Shown piece after piece: positions 1-7,836 of a stretch of 64,000 nt of DNA. Origin of the DNA: Paludibacter sp. (lineage in GTDB: Bacteria; Bacteroidota; Bacteroidia; Bacteroidales; Paludibacteraceae). The first letter of the stretch is position 1, and each line of letters begins with the position of its first letter. Under the pieces are notes generated by a model. That model was not told where the DNA came from. It saw only the letters and a list, made by a program, of their open reading frames with translations, and did no database searches. The stretch is from assembly GCA_031292575.1 (NCBI GenBank), contig JARLGX010000003.1, positions 178,578 through 242,577 on the forward strand. Reading direction: 5' to 3'. Position numbers and translations under genes: made by a program.

Positions 1-669
1 AAAACAAACATCGTAGTAATGACAACTTCCACAGAATCGGGCGACGGCAAAACATATTTTTCCATAAATTTGGCTTCAGTTTATTCAATGGCGAGTAAAA
101 AAACCATTTTAGTAGATATGGATATTCGAAAACCAAGTGTGAACCAGCGATTTAATATAGTTCATCCACTTGGAGTTACAAATTATTTAGTGGGGCAATG
201 TACCCTTGATGATATAATTCTGTCGTTGCCAAAAGTTGATTTTGATATTTTACCAGCTGGTTCAATTCCTCCAAATCCAGGAGAATTAATTCGCTCGGAA
301 AAATTAGCTAAAATGTTTGAAGAACTTCGAAAACGGTATGAATTTATAATTGTAGATTCCAGCCCTATTGGTATGGTAACTGACGCATATTCATTAGCTC
401 AACATTCTGATGTAAACTTGTTTATTGTTCGCAATGGAAAAACTAATAAAACTTTCTTCAAAAAATTAAGTGCCCAGTTAAAGCTCGATAATATTCAGCA
501 GCTATATACTGTTTTAAACGATGTACTTGATGATGAAAGCAAATACACAAAATATAAATTGTACAAATATGCCTATTTATTTGGCTTTAGCTATGGATAC
601 ACTTCAAAAAAGAAGAAAAAAGATGCTGAAAAATATTATCATTATTACCAGGACGATACAGAAATTTGA
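1..669 (+). CDS. BY-type tyrosine kinase / polysaccharide chain-length protein, C-terminal part (5' truncated)
   Basis: This is the kinase half of a Wzc/CapB-like bacterial tyrosine kinase, which phosphorylates its own tyrosine tail and controls export of capsule or exopolysaccharide at the inner membrane. The frame is open to base 1, so the gene starts outside the window; the ATG at 19 is internal. Just inside the edge is the Walker A loop (TESGDGKT), then the second Walker motif (ILVDMDIRKP) and Walker B (FIIVDSSPIG). The C-terminus carries the expected tyrosine cluster, with YKLYKYAYLF and a final YYHYY. Family and role are well supported. The missing N-terminus probably holds the Wzz and polysaccharide-export regions. 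The sugar-nucleotide genes that follow on the same strand fit an exopolysaccharide cluster. Confidence 0.9.
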   Translation, partial: KTNIVVMTTSTESGDGKTYFSINLASVYSMASKKTILVDMDIRKPSVNQRFNIVHPLGVTNYLVGQCTLDDIILSLPKVDFDILPAGSIPPNPGELIRSEKLAKMFEELRKRYEFIIVDSSPIGMVTDAYSLAQHSDVNLFIVRNGKTNKTFFKKLSAQLKLDNIQQLYTVLNDVLDDESKYTKYKLYKYAYLFGFSYGYTSKKKKKDAEKYYHYYQDDTEI

Positions 670-738
670 TGTGAACAAAATTAAATTTTCAATGTTATTG
701 CTTTAAAAGACAAAATTAATTATAAACCAGATTTACAA

Positions 739-1887
739 ATGAAAAAAGTTGCTCTTATAACAGGTATTACCGGACAAGATGGTGCTTATTTAGCTGAACT
801 GTTGCTTAAAAAAGGATATACAGTACATGGTTTGAAACGTCGTTCTTCACTTTTTAACACAGATCGCATTGATCATTTATATCAGGATCCCCATGTCGAT
901 AACCGGAATTTGGTTTTACATTATGGTGACATGACAGATTCTATGAATCTTACCAGAATTATTCAGGAAACTCAGCCGGATGAAATTTACAATCTGGCAG
1001 CCATGAGCCACGTAAAAGTAAGTTTTGATACCCCGGAATATACAGCTAACGCAGATGGAATTGGAACACTACGAATTCTCGAAGCGGTTCGGCTGCTTAA
1101 CTTAACAAAAAAAACACGCATTTATCAGGCTTCTACTTCGGAGCTTTACGGTTTGGTTCAGGAAGTTCCTCAAAAAGAATCAACCCCGTTTTATCCGCGC
1201 TCACCTTACGCTGTAGCAAAAATGTATGCCTATTGGATTACAGTTAACTATCGCGAAGCATACGGACTTCACGCAAGCAACGGAATTTTATTTAACCATG
1301 AATCTCCGTTACGTGGCGAAACGTTTGTGACTCGAAAAATAACGCGTGCCGCAGCTCGTATTGCCATGGGTATGCAAAGCAAATTATTCCTTGGTAATCT
1401 TTCTTCTAAGCGTGACTGGGGTCATGCAAAAGATTATGTACGAGCCATGTATTTGATTCTGCAACAAGATAAACCAAGTGATTATGTAATTGCCACCGGA
1501 ATAACAACCCAAGTTCGAGAGTTTGTACGCATGGCATTTGCCGAAATAGGTCTACATATTAAATTCACAGGTGAAGGTATTAATGAAAAGGGATTTATTG
1601 GCAGCATTGACGAAGCAACTTTCAATGAACAAGTCGGTGCAGAATTTTTAGATGCTATTCGAAAAATAACGGACCCAATAGTAGAGGTTGATGCAAACTA
1701 TTTCCGCCCTACTGAAGTTGAATTATTGATTGGTGATGCTACAAAATCTCGAACAGTGCTGAACTGGATTCCCGAATACGATTTAAAAGCATTGGTTGAA
1801 GACATGATGCGTTCGGATGTAAAACTTATGAAAAAAGAAACTTATTTAAAAGAAGGAGGATTCAGAGTTTTGAATTACTTTGAATAA
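739..1887 (+). CDS. gmd: GDP-mannose 4,6-dehydratase
   Basis: Converts GDP-D-mannose to GDP-4-keto-6-deoxy-D-mannose, the first step to GDP-L-fucose, in the cytosol. It is a 382-residue short-chain dehydrogenase/reductase, the usual length for Gmd. The N-terminal dinucleotide-binding loop [10 protein letters not shown], the YAVAK catalytic Tyr/Lys pair and the family segment [17 protein letters not shown] are all visible. The next gene encodes the following enzyme of the same pathway and starts about 20 bases after this stop, so the two are almost certainly co-transcribed. Identification is firm; the role in making an exopolysaccharide or O-antigen sugar is inferred from the neighbouring kinase. 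Confidence 0.97.
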   Translation: MKKVALITGITGQDGAYLAELLLKKGYTVHGLKRRSSLFNTDRIDHLYQDPHVDNRNLVLHYGDMTDSMNLTRIIQETQPDEIYNLAAMSHVKVSFDTPEYTANADGIGTLRILEAVRLLNLTKKTRIYQASTSELYGLVQEVPQKESTPFYPRSPYAVAKMYAYWITVNYREAYGLHASNGILFNHESPLRGETFVTRKITRAAARIAMGMQSKLFLGNLSSKRDWGHAKDYVRAMYLILQQDKPSDYVIATGITTQVREFVRMAFAEIGLHIKFTGEGINEKGFIGSIDEATFNEQVGAEFLDAIRKITDPIVEVDANYFRPTEVELLIGDATKSRTVLNWIPEYDLKALVEDMMRSDVKLMKKETYLKEGGFRVLNYFE

Positions 1888-1907
1888 TCTTGCAATATCA
1901 AATTATC

Positions 1908-2969
1908 ATGGAAAAAAATTCCAAAATATATATAGCCGGACATAATGGGATGGTAGGTTCAGCAATAAAGCGGAATCTTGAAAACAAAGGATTTACAAAT
2001 ATAATAACTCGCCAAAAGGATCAACTCGATTTGTTAAACGAAAAGTCGGTTGAACAATTTTTTAACGAAGAAAAACCCGAATATGTAGTTTTAGCAGCTG
2101 CAAAAGTAGGTGGTATAGTTGCTAACAACACATATCGGGCACAGTTTATCTATGAAAATTTGATGATACAAAATCATGTAATTCATCAGAGTTATAAAAA
2201 CGGAGTAAAAAAACTATTATTCTTAGGCTCTTCTTGTATCTACCCTCGAATGTCCGAACAACCAATGCGAGAAGATGCATTATTAACAGGTGTTTTAGAA
2301 TCAACAAATGAACCCTATGCCATTGCAAAAATTGCGGGAATAAAAATGTGTGAAGCATATCATGCACAATATGGTTGCAATTTTATCTCAATTATGCCCA
2401 CAAATTTATATGGGCAAAATGACAATTACGATTTAGAAAAATCGCATGTTTTGCCAGCATTGATTCGCAAGATGTATATTGGTAAATGCTTGATGGAAAA
2501 TGACTGGACTAAAATACGAGCAGATTTAGACAAACTACCAATTGAAGGTGTAAACGGATCATTCAGCAATGAAATAATTCTCAAGGTTTTGAGTAAATAT
2601 GGCATCTCTACTATAAATAACGAAGTTAATATTACACTATGGGGAACTGGATCGCCTATGCGTGAATTTCTACATGTTGACGATATGGCCGATTCGAGCG
2701 TTTTTCTTTTAATGAATTACGATGCTCCGGATACCATTCCATCGCATGTAAACAGTGGTTGTGGAGAAGATTTATCGATAAAAGATTTATCAGAAATTGT
2801 GAAAAAATCTATTGGCTATAAAGGAAAAATAATTTGGGATAGCACTAAACCCGATGGCACTCCACGCAAACTAATGGATGTTTCTAAACTTAAAGGGTTA
2901 GGATGGCAACCCAAAATATCGTTAGAAGATGGAATTAAAAGAGTAATTAGTGTATATATAAATGAATAA
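1908..2969 (+). CDS. fcl: GDP-L-fucose synthase
   Basis: Epimerises and reduces GDP-4-keto-6-deoxymannose to GDP-L-fucose using NADPH, completing the step begun by gmd. The protein has 353 residues from the ATG at 1908. An in-frame TTG at 1890 lies almost at the gmd stop and would add six residues that do not belong to the fold, so I prefer 1908. Visible are the Rossmann loop [11 protein letters not shown], the segment SSCIYP and the catalytic YAIAK. An extra stretch of about 40 residues before the [17 protein letters not shown] motif is, from memory, also seen in other Bacteroidota versions, which are longer than the E. coli enzyme. Confidence 0.96.
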   Translation: MEKNSKIYIAGHNGMVGSAIKRNLENKGFTNIITRQKDQLDLLNEKSVEQFFNEEKPEYVVLAAAKVGGIVANNTYRAQFIYENLMIQNHVIHQSYKNGVKKLLFLGSSCIYPRMSEQPMREDALLTGVLESTNEPYAIAKIAGIKMCEAYHAQYGCNFISIMPTNLYGQNDNYDLEKSHVLPALIRKMYIGKCLMENDWTKIRADLDKLPIEGVNGSFSNEIILKVLSKYGISTINNEVNITLWGTGSPMREFLHVDDMADSSVFLLMNYDAPDTIPSHVNSGCGEDLSIKDLSEIVKKSIGYKGKIIWDSTKPDGTPRKLMDVSKLKGLGWQPKISLEDGIKRVISVYINE

Positions 2970-3009
2970 ATTTCAGCACAAGTTTTAATTTAGATAATTT
3001 GTTTTATAA

Positions 3010-4353
3010 ATGAATATAGCAATTGTAGGAACAGGATATGTAGGTTTGGTTTCAGGAACTTGCTTTGCTGAAATGGGTGTAGATGTTACTTGTGTCGATA
3101 TTGACAAACAAAAAATTGACAACCTAATTAAAGGAATAATTCCAATCTACGAACCAGGTTTGGAAGATATGGTTTTACGAAATGTAAAAGCAGAACGTTT
3201 GCATTTTACTACTCAACTGAAAGAAATCCTGAACGATGTGCAGGTTGTATTTAGTGCTGTAGGAACACCTCAAGATGCTGATGGTAGTGCTGACTTAACA
3301 TATGTGCTCGAAGTTGCCCGCACAATTGGACAAAACATGCAGCAATATGTATTGTTGGTAACAAAAAGTACCGTTCCAGTAGGAACTGCAACTCTGGTAA
3401 AACAAACCATTCAATCAGAATTAGACAAAAGGGGTATTGCGATCGGATTTGATGTTGCGTCAAACCCTGAATTTCTGAAAGAAGGTGATGCTATAAAAGA
3501 TTTTATGAGTCCCGATCGCGTAGTAGTAGGTGTGGAAAGCGAAAAAGCCAAAGAGCTGATTACTAAATTATACCGACCATTTTTACTTAACAATTTTAGG
3601 GTTATTTTCATGGACATTCTTTCTGCCGAAATGACTAAATATGCGGCTAATGCCATGTTGGCCACTCGCATTAGTTTCATGAATGACATTGCAAATTTGT
3701 GTGAACTTGTTGGCGCAGATGTGAATATGGTTCGTAAAGGAATAGGAACAGATCAGCGGATTGGAGGAAAATTTTTATATGCAGGATGTGGTTATGGTGG
3801 TTCCTGTTTTCCCAAAGATGTTAAAGCACTAATTCAAACGGCTGATCAAAACGGTTATGAATTAAAAGTTTTAAAAGCTGTAGAAGAAGTGAATGCTTAC
3901 CAAAAACAAGTGTTATTTCATAAACTTCAAAAGTATTTTAATGGAGCTTTAGCGAATAAAACAATTACTATTTGGGGGCTGTCATTTAAACCAAACACCG
4001 ATGATATGCGTGAAGCACCATCAATTGTTTTAATTGAAAAATTACTTCAAGCAGGTTGTAACGTAAGAGCTTTTGATCCGGTAGCAATGCCTGAAGCTAA
4101 AAAAATAATTCATTCCAAAATGTCAAAATTAATTCAAACGGATAAATTGAATATCTTTTTTGCTAACGATATTTATGACGCTGTATTAGATTCAGATGCA
4201 CTTTTACTTGTTACAGAATGGAAAGAATTCAGAATGCCAAGTTGGGGTGTAGTAAAAAAATCTATGAAAGGCACATTAGTGCTCGATGGAAGAAACATTT
4301 ACGATAAAAATGAAATGAAAGAGATCGGATTTGAATATGAATCAATTGGTTAA
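3010..4353 (+). CDS. ugd: UDP-glucose 6-dehydrogenase
   Basis: Oxidises UDP-glucose to UDP-glucuronate with two NAD+, supplying acidic sugar for exopolysaccharide. The 447-residue length is standard. The N-terminal NAD-binding motif is GTGYVGLVSG. The catalytic cysteine sits in YGGSCFPKD, and the C-terminal UDP-binding domain carries GLSFKPNTDDMREAPS. It follows fcl by 40 bases on the same strand and is probably in the same transcript. The three sugar-nucleotide enzymes suggest a polymer containing fucose and uronic acid, though no glycosyltransferase lies in the visible part. Confidence 0.97.
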   Translation: MNIAIVGTGYVGLVSGTCFAEMGVDVTCVDIDKQKIDNLIKGIIPIYEPGLEDMVLRNVKAERLHFTTQLKEILNDVQVVFSAVGTPQDADGSADLTYVLEVARTIGQNMQQYVLLVTKSTVPVGTATLVKQTIQSELDKRGIAIGFDVASNPEFLKEGDAIKDFMSPDRVVVGVESEKAKELITKLYRPFLLNNFRVIFMDILSAEMTKYAANAMLATRISFMNDIANLCELVGADVNMVRKGIGTDQRIGGKFLYAGCGYGGSCFPKDVKALIQTADQNGYELKVLKAVEEVNAYQKQVLFHKLQKYFNGALANKTITIWGLSFKPNTDDMREAPSIVLIEKLLQAGCNVRAFDPVAMPEAKKIIHSKMSKLIQTDKLNIFFANDIYDAVLDSDALLLVTEWKEFRMPSWGVVKKSMKGTLVLDGRNIYDKNEMKEIGFEYESIG

Positions 4354-4425
4354 CATTTACTTTTGTCAGACGACATTCAATATAATAAACCTTTCCTCCA
4401 AAATAATTATAATAAAACTTCTTAT

Positions 4426-4707
4426 ATGACCTCTATTGAAACTATTGGTTTTTTAGCATCACTTACTTCTATATTAAATCAATTTCCTCAAGCAATAAAA
4501 GTAATACACACAAAAGACACACACAGCATTTCCCTAGTAATGTATTGTATTGTAGTTATTTGTATATCTCTTTGGTTAGTATATGGCATCTTACTAAAAG
4601 ACGGTCCACTTATTTGGGCTAATGCCCTGTCATTATTTCCTATTGTATATATTTTTATAATGAAGGTGAGAAATACCATTATTGGTAAAGACAAACTATC
4701 AATTTAA
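4426..4707 (+). CDS. SemiSWEET-type sugar transporter (PQ-loop, three membrane helices)
   Basis: A 93-residue membrane protein with three predicted helices and the conserved QFPQ motif near the end of the first helix, typical of bacterial SemiSWEETs (MtN3/saliva family). These dimerise to form a passive sugar uniporter. The open frame reaches back to a TTG at 4363, but the residues before ATG 4426 are polar and not part of the fold, so I start at 4426. It lies about 70 bases after ugd and converges on the regulator gene downstream. The substrate is unknown. Placement at the end of an exopolysaccharide cluster and beside a glucan locus makes a mono- or disaccharide plausible, but that is inference. 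Confidence 0.85.
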   Translation: MTSIETIGFLASLTSILNQFPQAIKVIHTKDTHSISLVMYCIVVICISLWLVYGILLKDGPLIWANALSLFPIVYIFIMKVRNTIIGKDKLSI

Positions 4708-4726
4708 CTATTTCAAAATTAAACGG

Positions 4727-5482
4727 TTAGACTCTGAAATCGAATCTTTCAGTGCGCGTTTTTTCATAAATTTCTCTATCATAACTATATAACCTCGCAG
4801 GTTTATGCGAAACTCCTGTCTGAATTTCATCCAAAGGAATTAAGTAAGACATTTTGTTTACCTTTCGTCGATAATTCCGCTTGTCATAGGTTGTATTGAA
4901 AATAGCTTCATATAACTTTTGCATTTGGGTGAGTGTAAATTTTTCGGGTAAAAGCTCAAATGCTAACGGTTCGTGCAATAAATCATAACGTAGTTTTTTA
5001 AATGCTTCATCAAATATTTCATTATGATCGAACATTAAATCTTTAATTTCATAAGCATTAGCCCAATTTGCATCTTCCACTAAAGTACTATTATCTACAT
5101 CAATAACATTAACGAGAGAATAAAACCCAACTGTTATTACTCGTTCATCCTGTATTCGGGGTTTTACCCATTCGTAATCCCGCTCTCTTCTTTTCAATCT
5201 GTTCGGATCACTGAATACCAAAAATTGTTTTACAAAAATATTCTCTAATCCAGTTTGTTCTTTAAGTATGCGTGCAGCAGTTTCACAAAGCTCTTCATTC
5301 CTTCGAACATGATTTCCCGGTAATTTCCATTCTAAAAAAACCTCGTCGTTAAATGGAACAAATTCCCTGCGAACGAGTACTTTTAGTTTATTTTCTTCAT
5401 AACCAAAAATGACACAATCGACAGAAATGGTAGGTAAAGTTTCTGGAATTATTACTAATTCTTTAATTTTTGAAACGGTCAT
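4727..5482 (-). CDS. Nudix-domain transcriptional regulator (NrtR/AraR-like)
   Basis: 251 residues: an N-terminal Nudix-like domain (about 15-150) and a C-terminal winged-helix region (about 165-240), the architecture of NrtR-type regulators that Bacteroidota use for sugar catabolism. The Nudix box is recognisable (LPGNHVRRNEEL, then ARILKEQTGL). However, the REuxEE core reads R-I-L-K-E-Q: two catalytic glutamates are replaced, and the second Gly of the usual LPGG is Asn. That argues for ligand sensing rather than hydrolysis. It is divergent from the GH5 gene, with about 200 bases between them containing palindromes, so it probably controls the glucan locus. Ligand and operator are not proven. 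Confidence 0.85.
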   Translation of the reverse strand: MTVSKIKELVIIPETLPTISVDCVIFGYEENKLKVLVRREFVPFNDEVFLEWKLPGNHVRRNEELCETAARILKEQTGLENIFVKQFLVFSDPNRLKRRERDYEWVKPRIQDERVITVGFYSLVNVIDVDNSTLVEDANWANAYEIKDLMFDHNEIFDEAFKKLRYDLLHEPLAFELLPEKFTLTQMQKLYEAIFNTTYDKRNYRRKVNKMSYLIPLDEIQTGVSHKPARLYSYDREIYEKTRTERFDFRV

Positions 5483-5518
5483 GCTAAAAAAAATTATATT
5501 TAAATTTTATGCAAACAT

Positions 5519-5586
5519 TGATCTTCATTAGATCAGTTAAATCATTTTTAATCCGCAAAAAACTGTATTATTAAATAAATATTTAT
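5519..5586. promoter_or_regulatory. Candidate operator palindromes between the Nudix regulator and the GH5 gene
   Basis: Two palindromes lie in the divergent intergenic region. One is TGATCT-N5-AGATCA (5519-5535). The other is ATAAATATTTAT (5575-5586), a perfect 12-base palindrome ending six bases before the -33 element of the GH5 promoter. Position and symmetry suit a regulator-binding site, but AT-rich DNA yields such palindromes by chance, so this is tentative. Confidence 0.35.
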
Positions 5587-5592
5587 GTGTTT

Positions 5593-5623
5593 TTTGGCAA
5601 ATAGAAACTTAACCTTATATTTG
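5593..5623 (+). promoter_or_regulatory. Bacteroidota-type promoter for the GH5 gene
   Basis: TTTG at 5593-5596, 19 bases, then TATATTTG at 5616-5623. This matches the -33 TTTG and -7 TAnnTTTG consensus of the Bacteroidota primary sigma factor at the right spacing. It lies 58 bases before the GH5 ATG. Confidence 0.7.
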
Positions 5624-5681
5624 CACCGACAAAGATATTGTAAAAGCAACACTATTGATTATAAATTTGAAATTATTTATT

Positions 5682-6938
5682 ATGAAAAATTATTTCTTCA
5701 CTAAAGTTTATATATTCGCCATAAGTTTTCTTTTAGTTCAAAATCTATTATTTGCTGAAAAAAAGTCATCCAACTCGACCAAGTTTTTCAACATTGACAA
5801 CCAAAATTTGATAGGACCCTCTGGTAATCATTTTGAAATTAAAGGAATTAACCTCGGCAATTGGTTAAATCCTGAAGGCTATATGTTCCTTTTTGAAAAT
5901 GCGAGCTCATACAGACTTATTGATCAGGCATTCAAAGAAATGATTGGAACCGATCGCACGAATATTTTTTGGCACCAATTCCAAGATCAATACATTACCC
6001 AAAGCGACATTCATTATATCCGAAAAACGGGAATGAATTCTATTCGCATACCTTTTCATTATAAACTTTTTACAAACGAAGATTATATGGGTTATAATAA
6101 CTCCAACAGAGGATTCGAGCTGCTTGACAGGGTTGTAAAATGGTGTAAATCTGAAGGTTTATATGTAATTTTAGATATGCACGATGCCCCGGGCGGTCAA
6201 ACCGGCGACAACATTGATGATAGTTACGGCTACCCGTGGCTATTTGAAAATGGAAATGATCAATTAATGTTTTGCTCTATTTGGGGGCGGATTGCAAAAC
6301 ATTATGCGAATGAGACTACAATTATTGGCTACGACTTGCTGAATGAACCTATTGCACCTTACTTCAACAACAAAGATGAAATTAACAAGAAGCTTGAGAA
6401 TGTGTACAAAATGGCAGTTGCATCTATTCGAAAATATGACAAAAACCACATAGTATTATTGGGTGGAGCCCAGTGGGATGGAAACTTTGCAGTATTTACA
6501 GATTGGCATTTTGATAATAAAATGATGTACACATGTCACCGGTATTGGTGCGATACATTGCAAGCAAATATTCAAGATTTGTTGGACTTCCGAAACAAAG
6601 TCAATCTTCCAATTTACATGGGAGAGACTGGTGAAAATACAGATAATTGGGTTAGTTCATTCCGTAAACTGTTAGAAAAAAATAACATTGGCTGGCATTA
6701 TTGGCCGTATAAAAAGCTTAGCAGTACCAGAGGAATGGTAAGTATAAAAGTTCCTGAAAAATGGAATTTATTAACAGAATATATCAATAAAGAACGAAAT
6801 GGATTTGATAAAATCAGGGCTTTGCGACCTTCACAATCTGAAGTTCAGAAAGCGTTGGATCAATTTATTGAAAATATGAAATTTAAAAACTGTACACCTA
6901 ATGCGAATTACATAAAAGCATTAGGAATGAACCCATAA
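5682..6938 (+). CDS. Glycoside hydrolase family 5 (exo-beta-glucanase-like), secreted
   Basis: 418 residues from ATG 5682; the frame is open to a TTG at 5655, but the signal peptide (MKNYFFTK followed by a hydrophobic core ending near LLFAEKK) fits the ATG. It is a GH5 TIM barrel: the GINLGNWLNPEG and ILDMHDAPGG segments recall exo-beta-1,3-glucanases and related cellulase-fold enzymes. The likely acid/base is Glu222 in LLNEP and the nucleophile Glu315 in YMGETGEN. No lipobox is seen, so periplasmic or secreted. It has its own promoter and a strong terminator and faces the Nudix regulator. The exact linkage specificity cannot be read from sequence; a beta-glucan substrate is inferred from the GH16 and GH30 genes downstream. 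Confidence 0.88.
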   Translation: MKNYFFTKVYIFAISFLLVQNLLFAEKKSSNSTKFFNIDNQNLIGPSGNHFEIKGINLGNWLNPEGYMFLFENASSYRLIDQAFKEMIGTDRTNIFWHQFQDQYITQSDIHYIRKTGMNSIRIPFHYKLFTNEDYMGYNNSNRGFELLDRVVKWCKSEGLYVILDMHDAPGGQTGDNIDDSYGYPWLFENGNDQLMFCSIWGRIAKHYANETTIIGYDLLNEPIAPYFNNKDEINKKLENVYKMAVASIRKYDKNHIVLLGGAQWDGNFAVFTDWHFDNKMMYTCHRYWCDTLQANIQDLLDFRNKVNLPIYMGETGENTDNWVSSFRKLLEKNNIGWHYWPYKKLSSTRGMVSIKVPEKWNLLTEYINKERNGFDKIRALRPSQSEVQKALDQFIENMKFKNCTPNANYIKALGMNP

Positions 6939-6968
6939 TGTTACTCCATAAATAATAGCAAAAAACTG

Positions 6969-7003
6969 AACTCTATCAACTATCTGGTTGATAGAGTTTT
7001 TTG
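6969..7003 (+). terminator. Rho-independent terminator after GH5
   Basis: Perfect 12-base stem (aactctatcaac at 6969-6980 with gttgatagagtt at 6987-6998), six-base loop, followed by a T-rich run. It separates the GH5 unit from the SusC operon. Confidence 0.88.
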
Positions 7004-7053
7004 GTTTTATTAGAGTTAAATTACAATCTTAGTGTAAAATAAACACACTTTTG

Positions 7054-7085
7054 TTTGGATATTGAAATAATACATTCTATATTTG
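7054..7085 (+). promoter_or_regulatory. Bacteroidota-type promoter far upstream of susC
   Basis: TTTG at 7054-7057, 20 bases, then TATATTTG at 7078-7085: a consensus match as good as the GH5 promoter. The next convincing start codon, that of the SusC gene, is about 750 bases downstream. Transcripts from here would carry a very long leader or express the small open frame at 7266-7664. The 172 bases between that frame and susC are AT-rich and I see no other motif in them. Confidence 0.6.
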
Positions 7086-7265
7086 CAGCATCAAACTTAT
7101 TGTGTTTATGACACTTTAGTTGGATAAAAACCTTAAAATCGCGCTATAAGAATACATCAAATTTCTGAAACACATTGATTTAATTCATTGTTTACGTTTA
7201 TTACCTATCGATATTTCGATAACTTAATACAGCAGATTAAAGAATATTTGATACAAAGAAATCAC

Positions 7266-7664
7266 ATGATAAAATTTCAACCTCTACATATGATTTTATT
7301 TTGTTTAAATTCAATTAAACAAAATTGCAGCAAATCAGAAATAATATCAGATTTATCCCTGTTTTCAAATACCATTTTCAGAAAATCGGAGAATCTTAAT
7401 ACAGTTACATTCCATTTTTATTCAAGTCAAAACCATCAGATTAAAAAAGGCACAATACTAAATGTATGGAGTATTGAAAATCAAAGAAAGCCAATAGCCT
7501 TGGCTTCTGCTAATTTATATATAATACCCTTGAAATTATTTCGCGATACAACCTCAGATATATGGAAGTATTTCAAAAACAAATTAACAAAAACGTTTAT
7601 TTTAAGAGGAACTACAAACGAATATTTCGAAGGATTTCCTTGTTTCAGATTTGAAACGATATAG
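7266..7664 (+). CDS. Hypothetical small protein, doubtful
   Basis: A 132-residue frame if started at ATG 7266 (open upstream to a TTG at 7188). I recognise no family. It has no clear signal peptide, is rich in Ile, Asn, Lys and Phe like random AT-rich DNA, and has no good ribosome-binding site. In its favour, it lies on the same strand as the PUL, downstream of a consensus promoter, in a stretch otherwise without genes. It could be a real orphan, a decayed gene or part of a long susC leader. Confidence 0.25.
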   Translation: MIKFQPLHMILFCLNSIKQNCSKSEIISDLSLFSNTIFRKSENLNTVTFHFYSSQNHQIKKGTILNVWSIENQRKPIALASANLYIIPLKLFRDTTSDIWKYFKNKLTKTFILRGTTNEYFEGFPCFRFETI

Positions 7665-7836
7665 TTCTTTGAATTCTATTAGATTAAAATGAATTTCAAA
7701 ATTTGAATCAACGCTATATTAAACCAATCTTTAAATCTACTTTTTATGACTAATTCAACATGACCTTAGATCACGACGCAGACAAAGCAATTTTTTAATT
7801 TATTAAAAATCATTATCTAATTATTAAATTAAATCT

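Noticed and set aside
1890..1907. TTG start for the fucose synthase gene
   Set aside because: Adds six residues absent from the fold and nearly touches the gmd stop. ATG 1908 is better.
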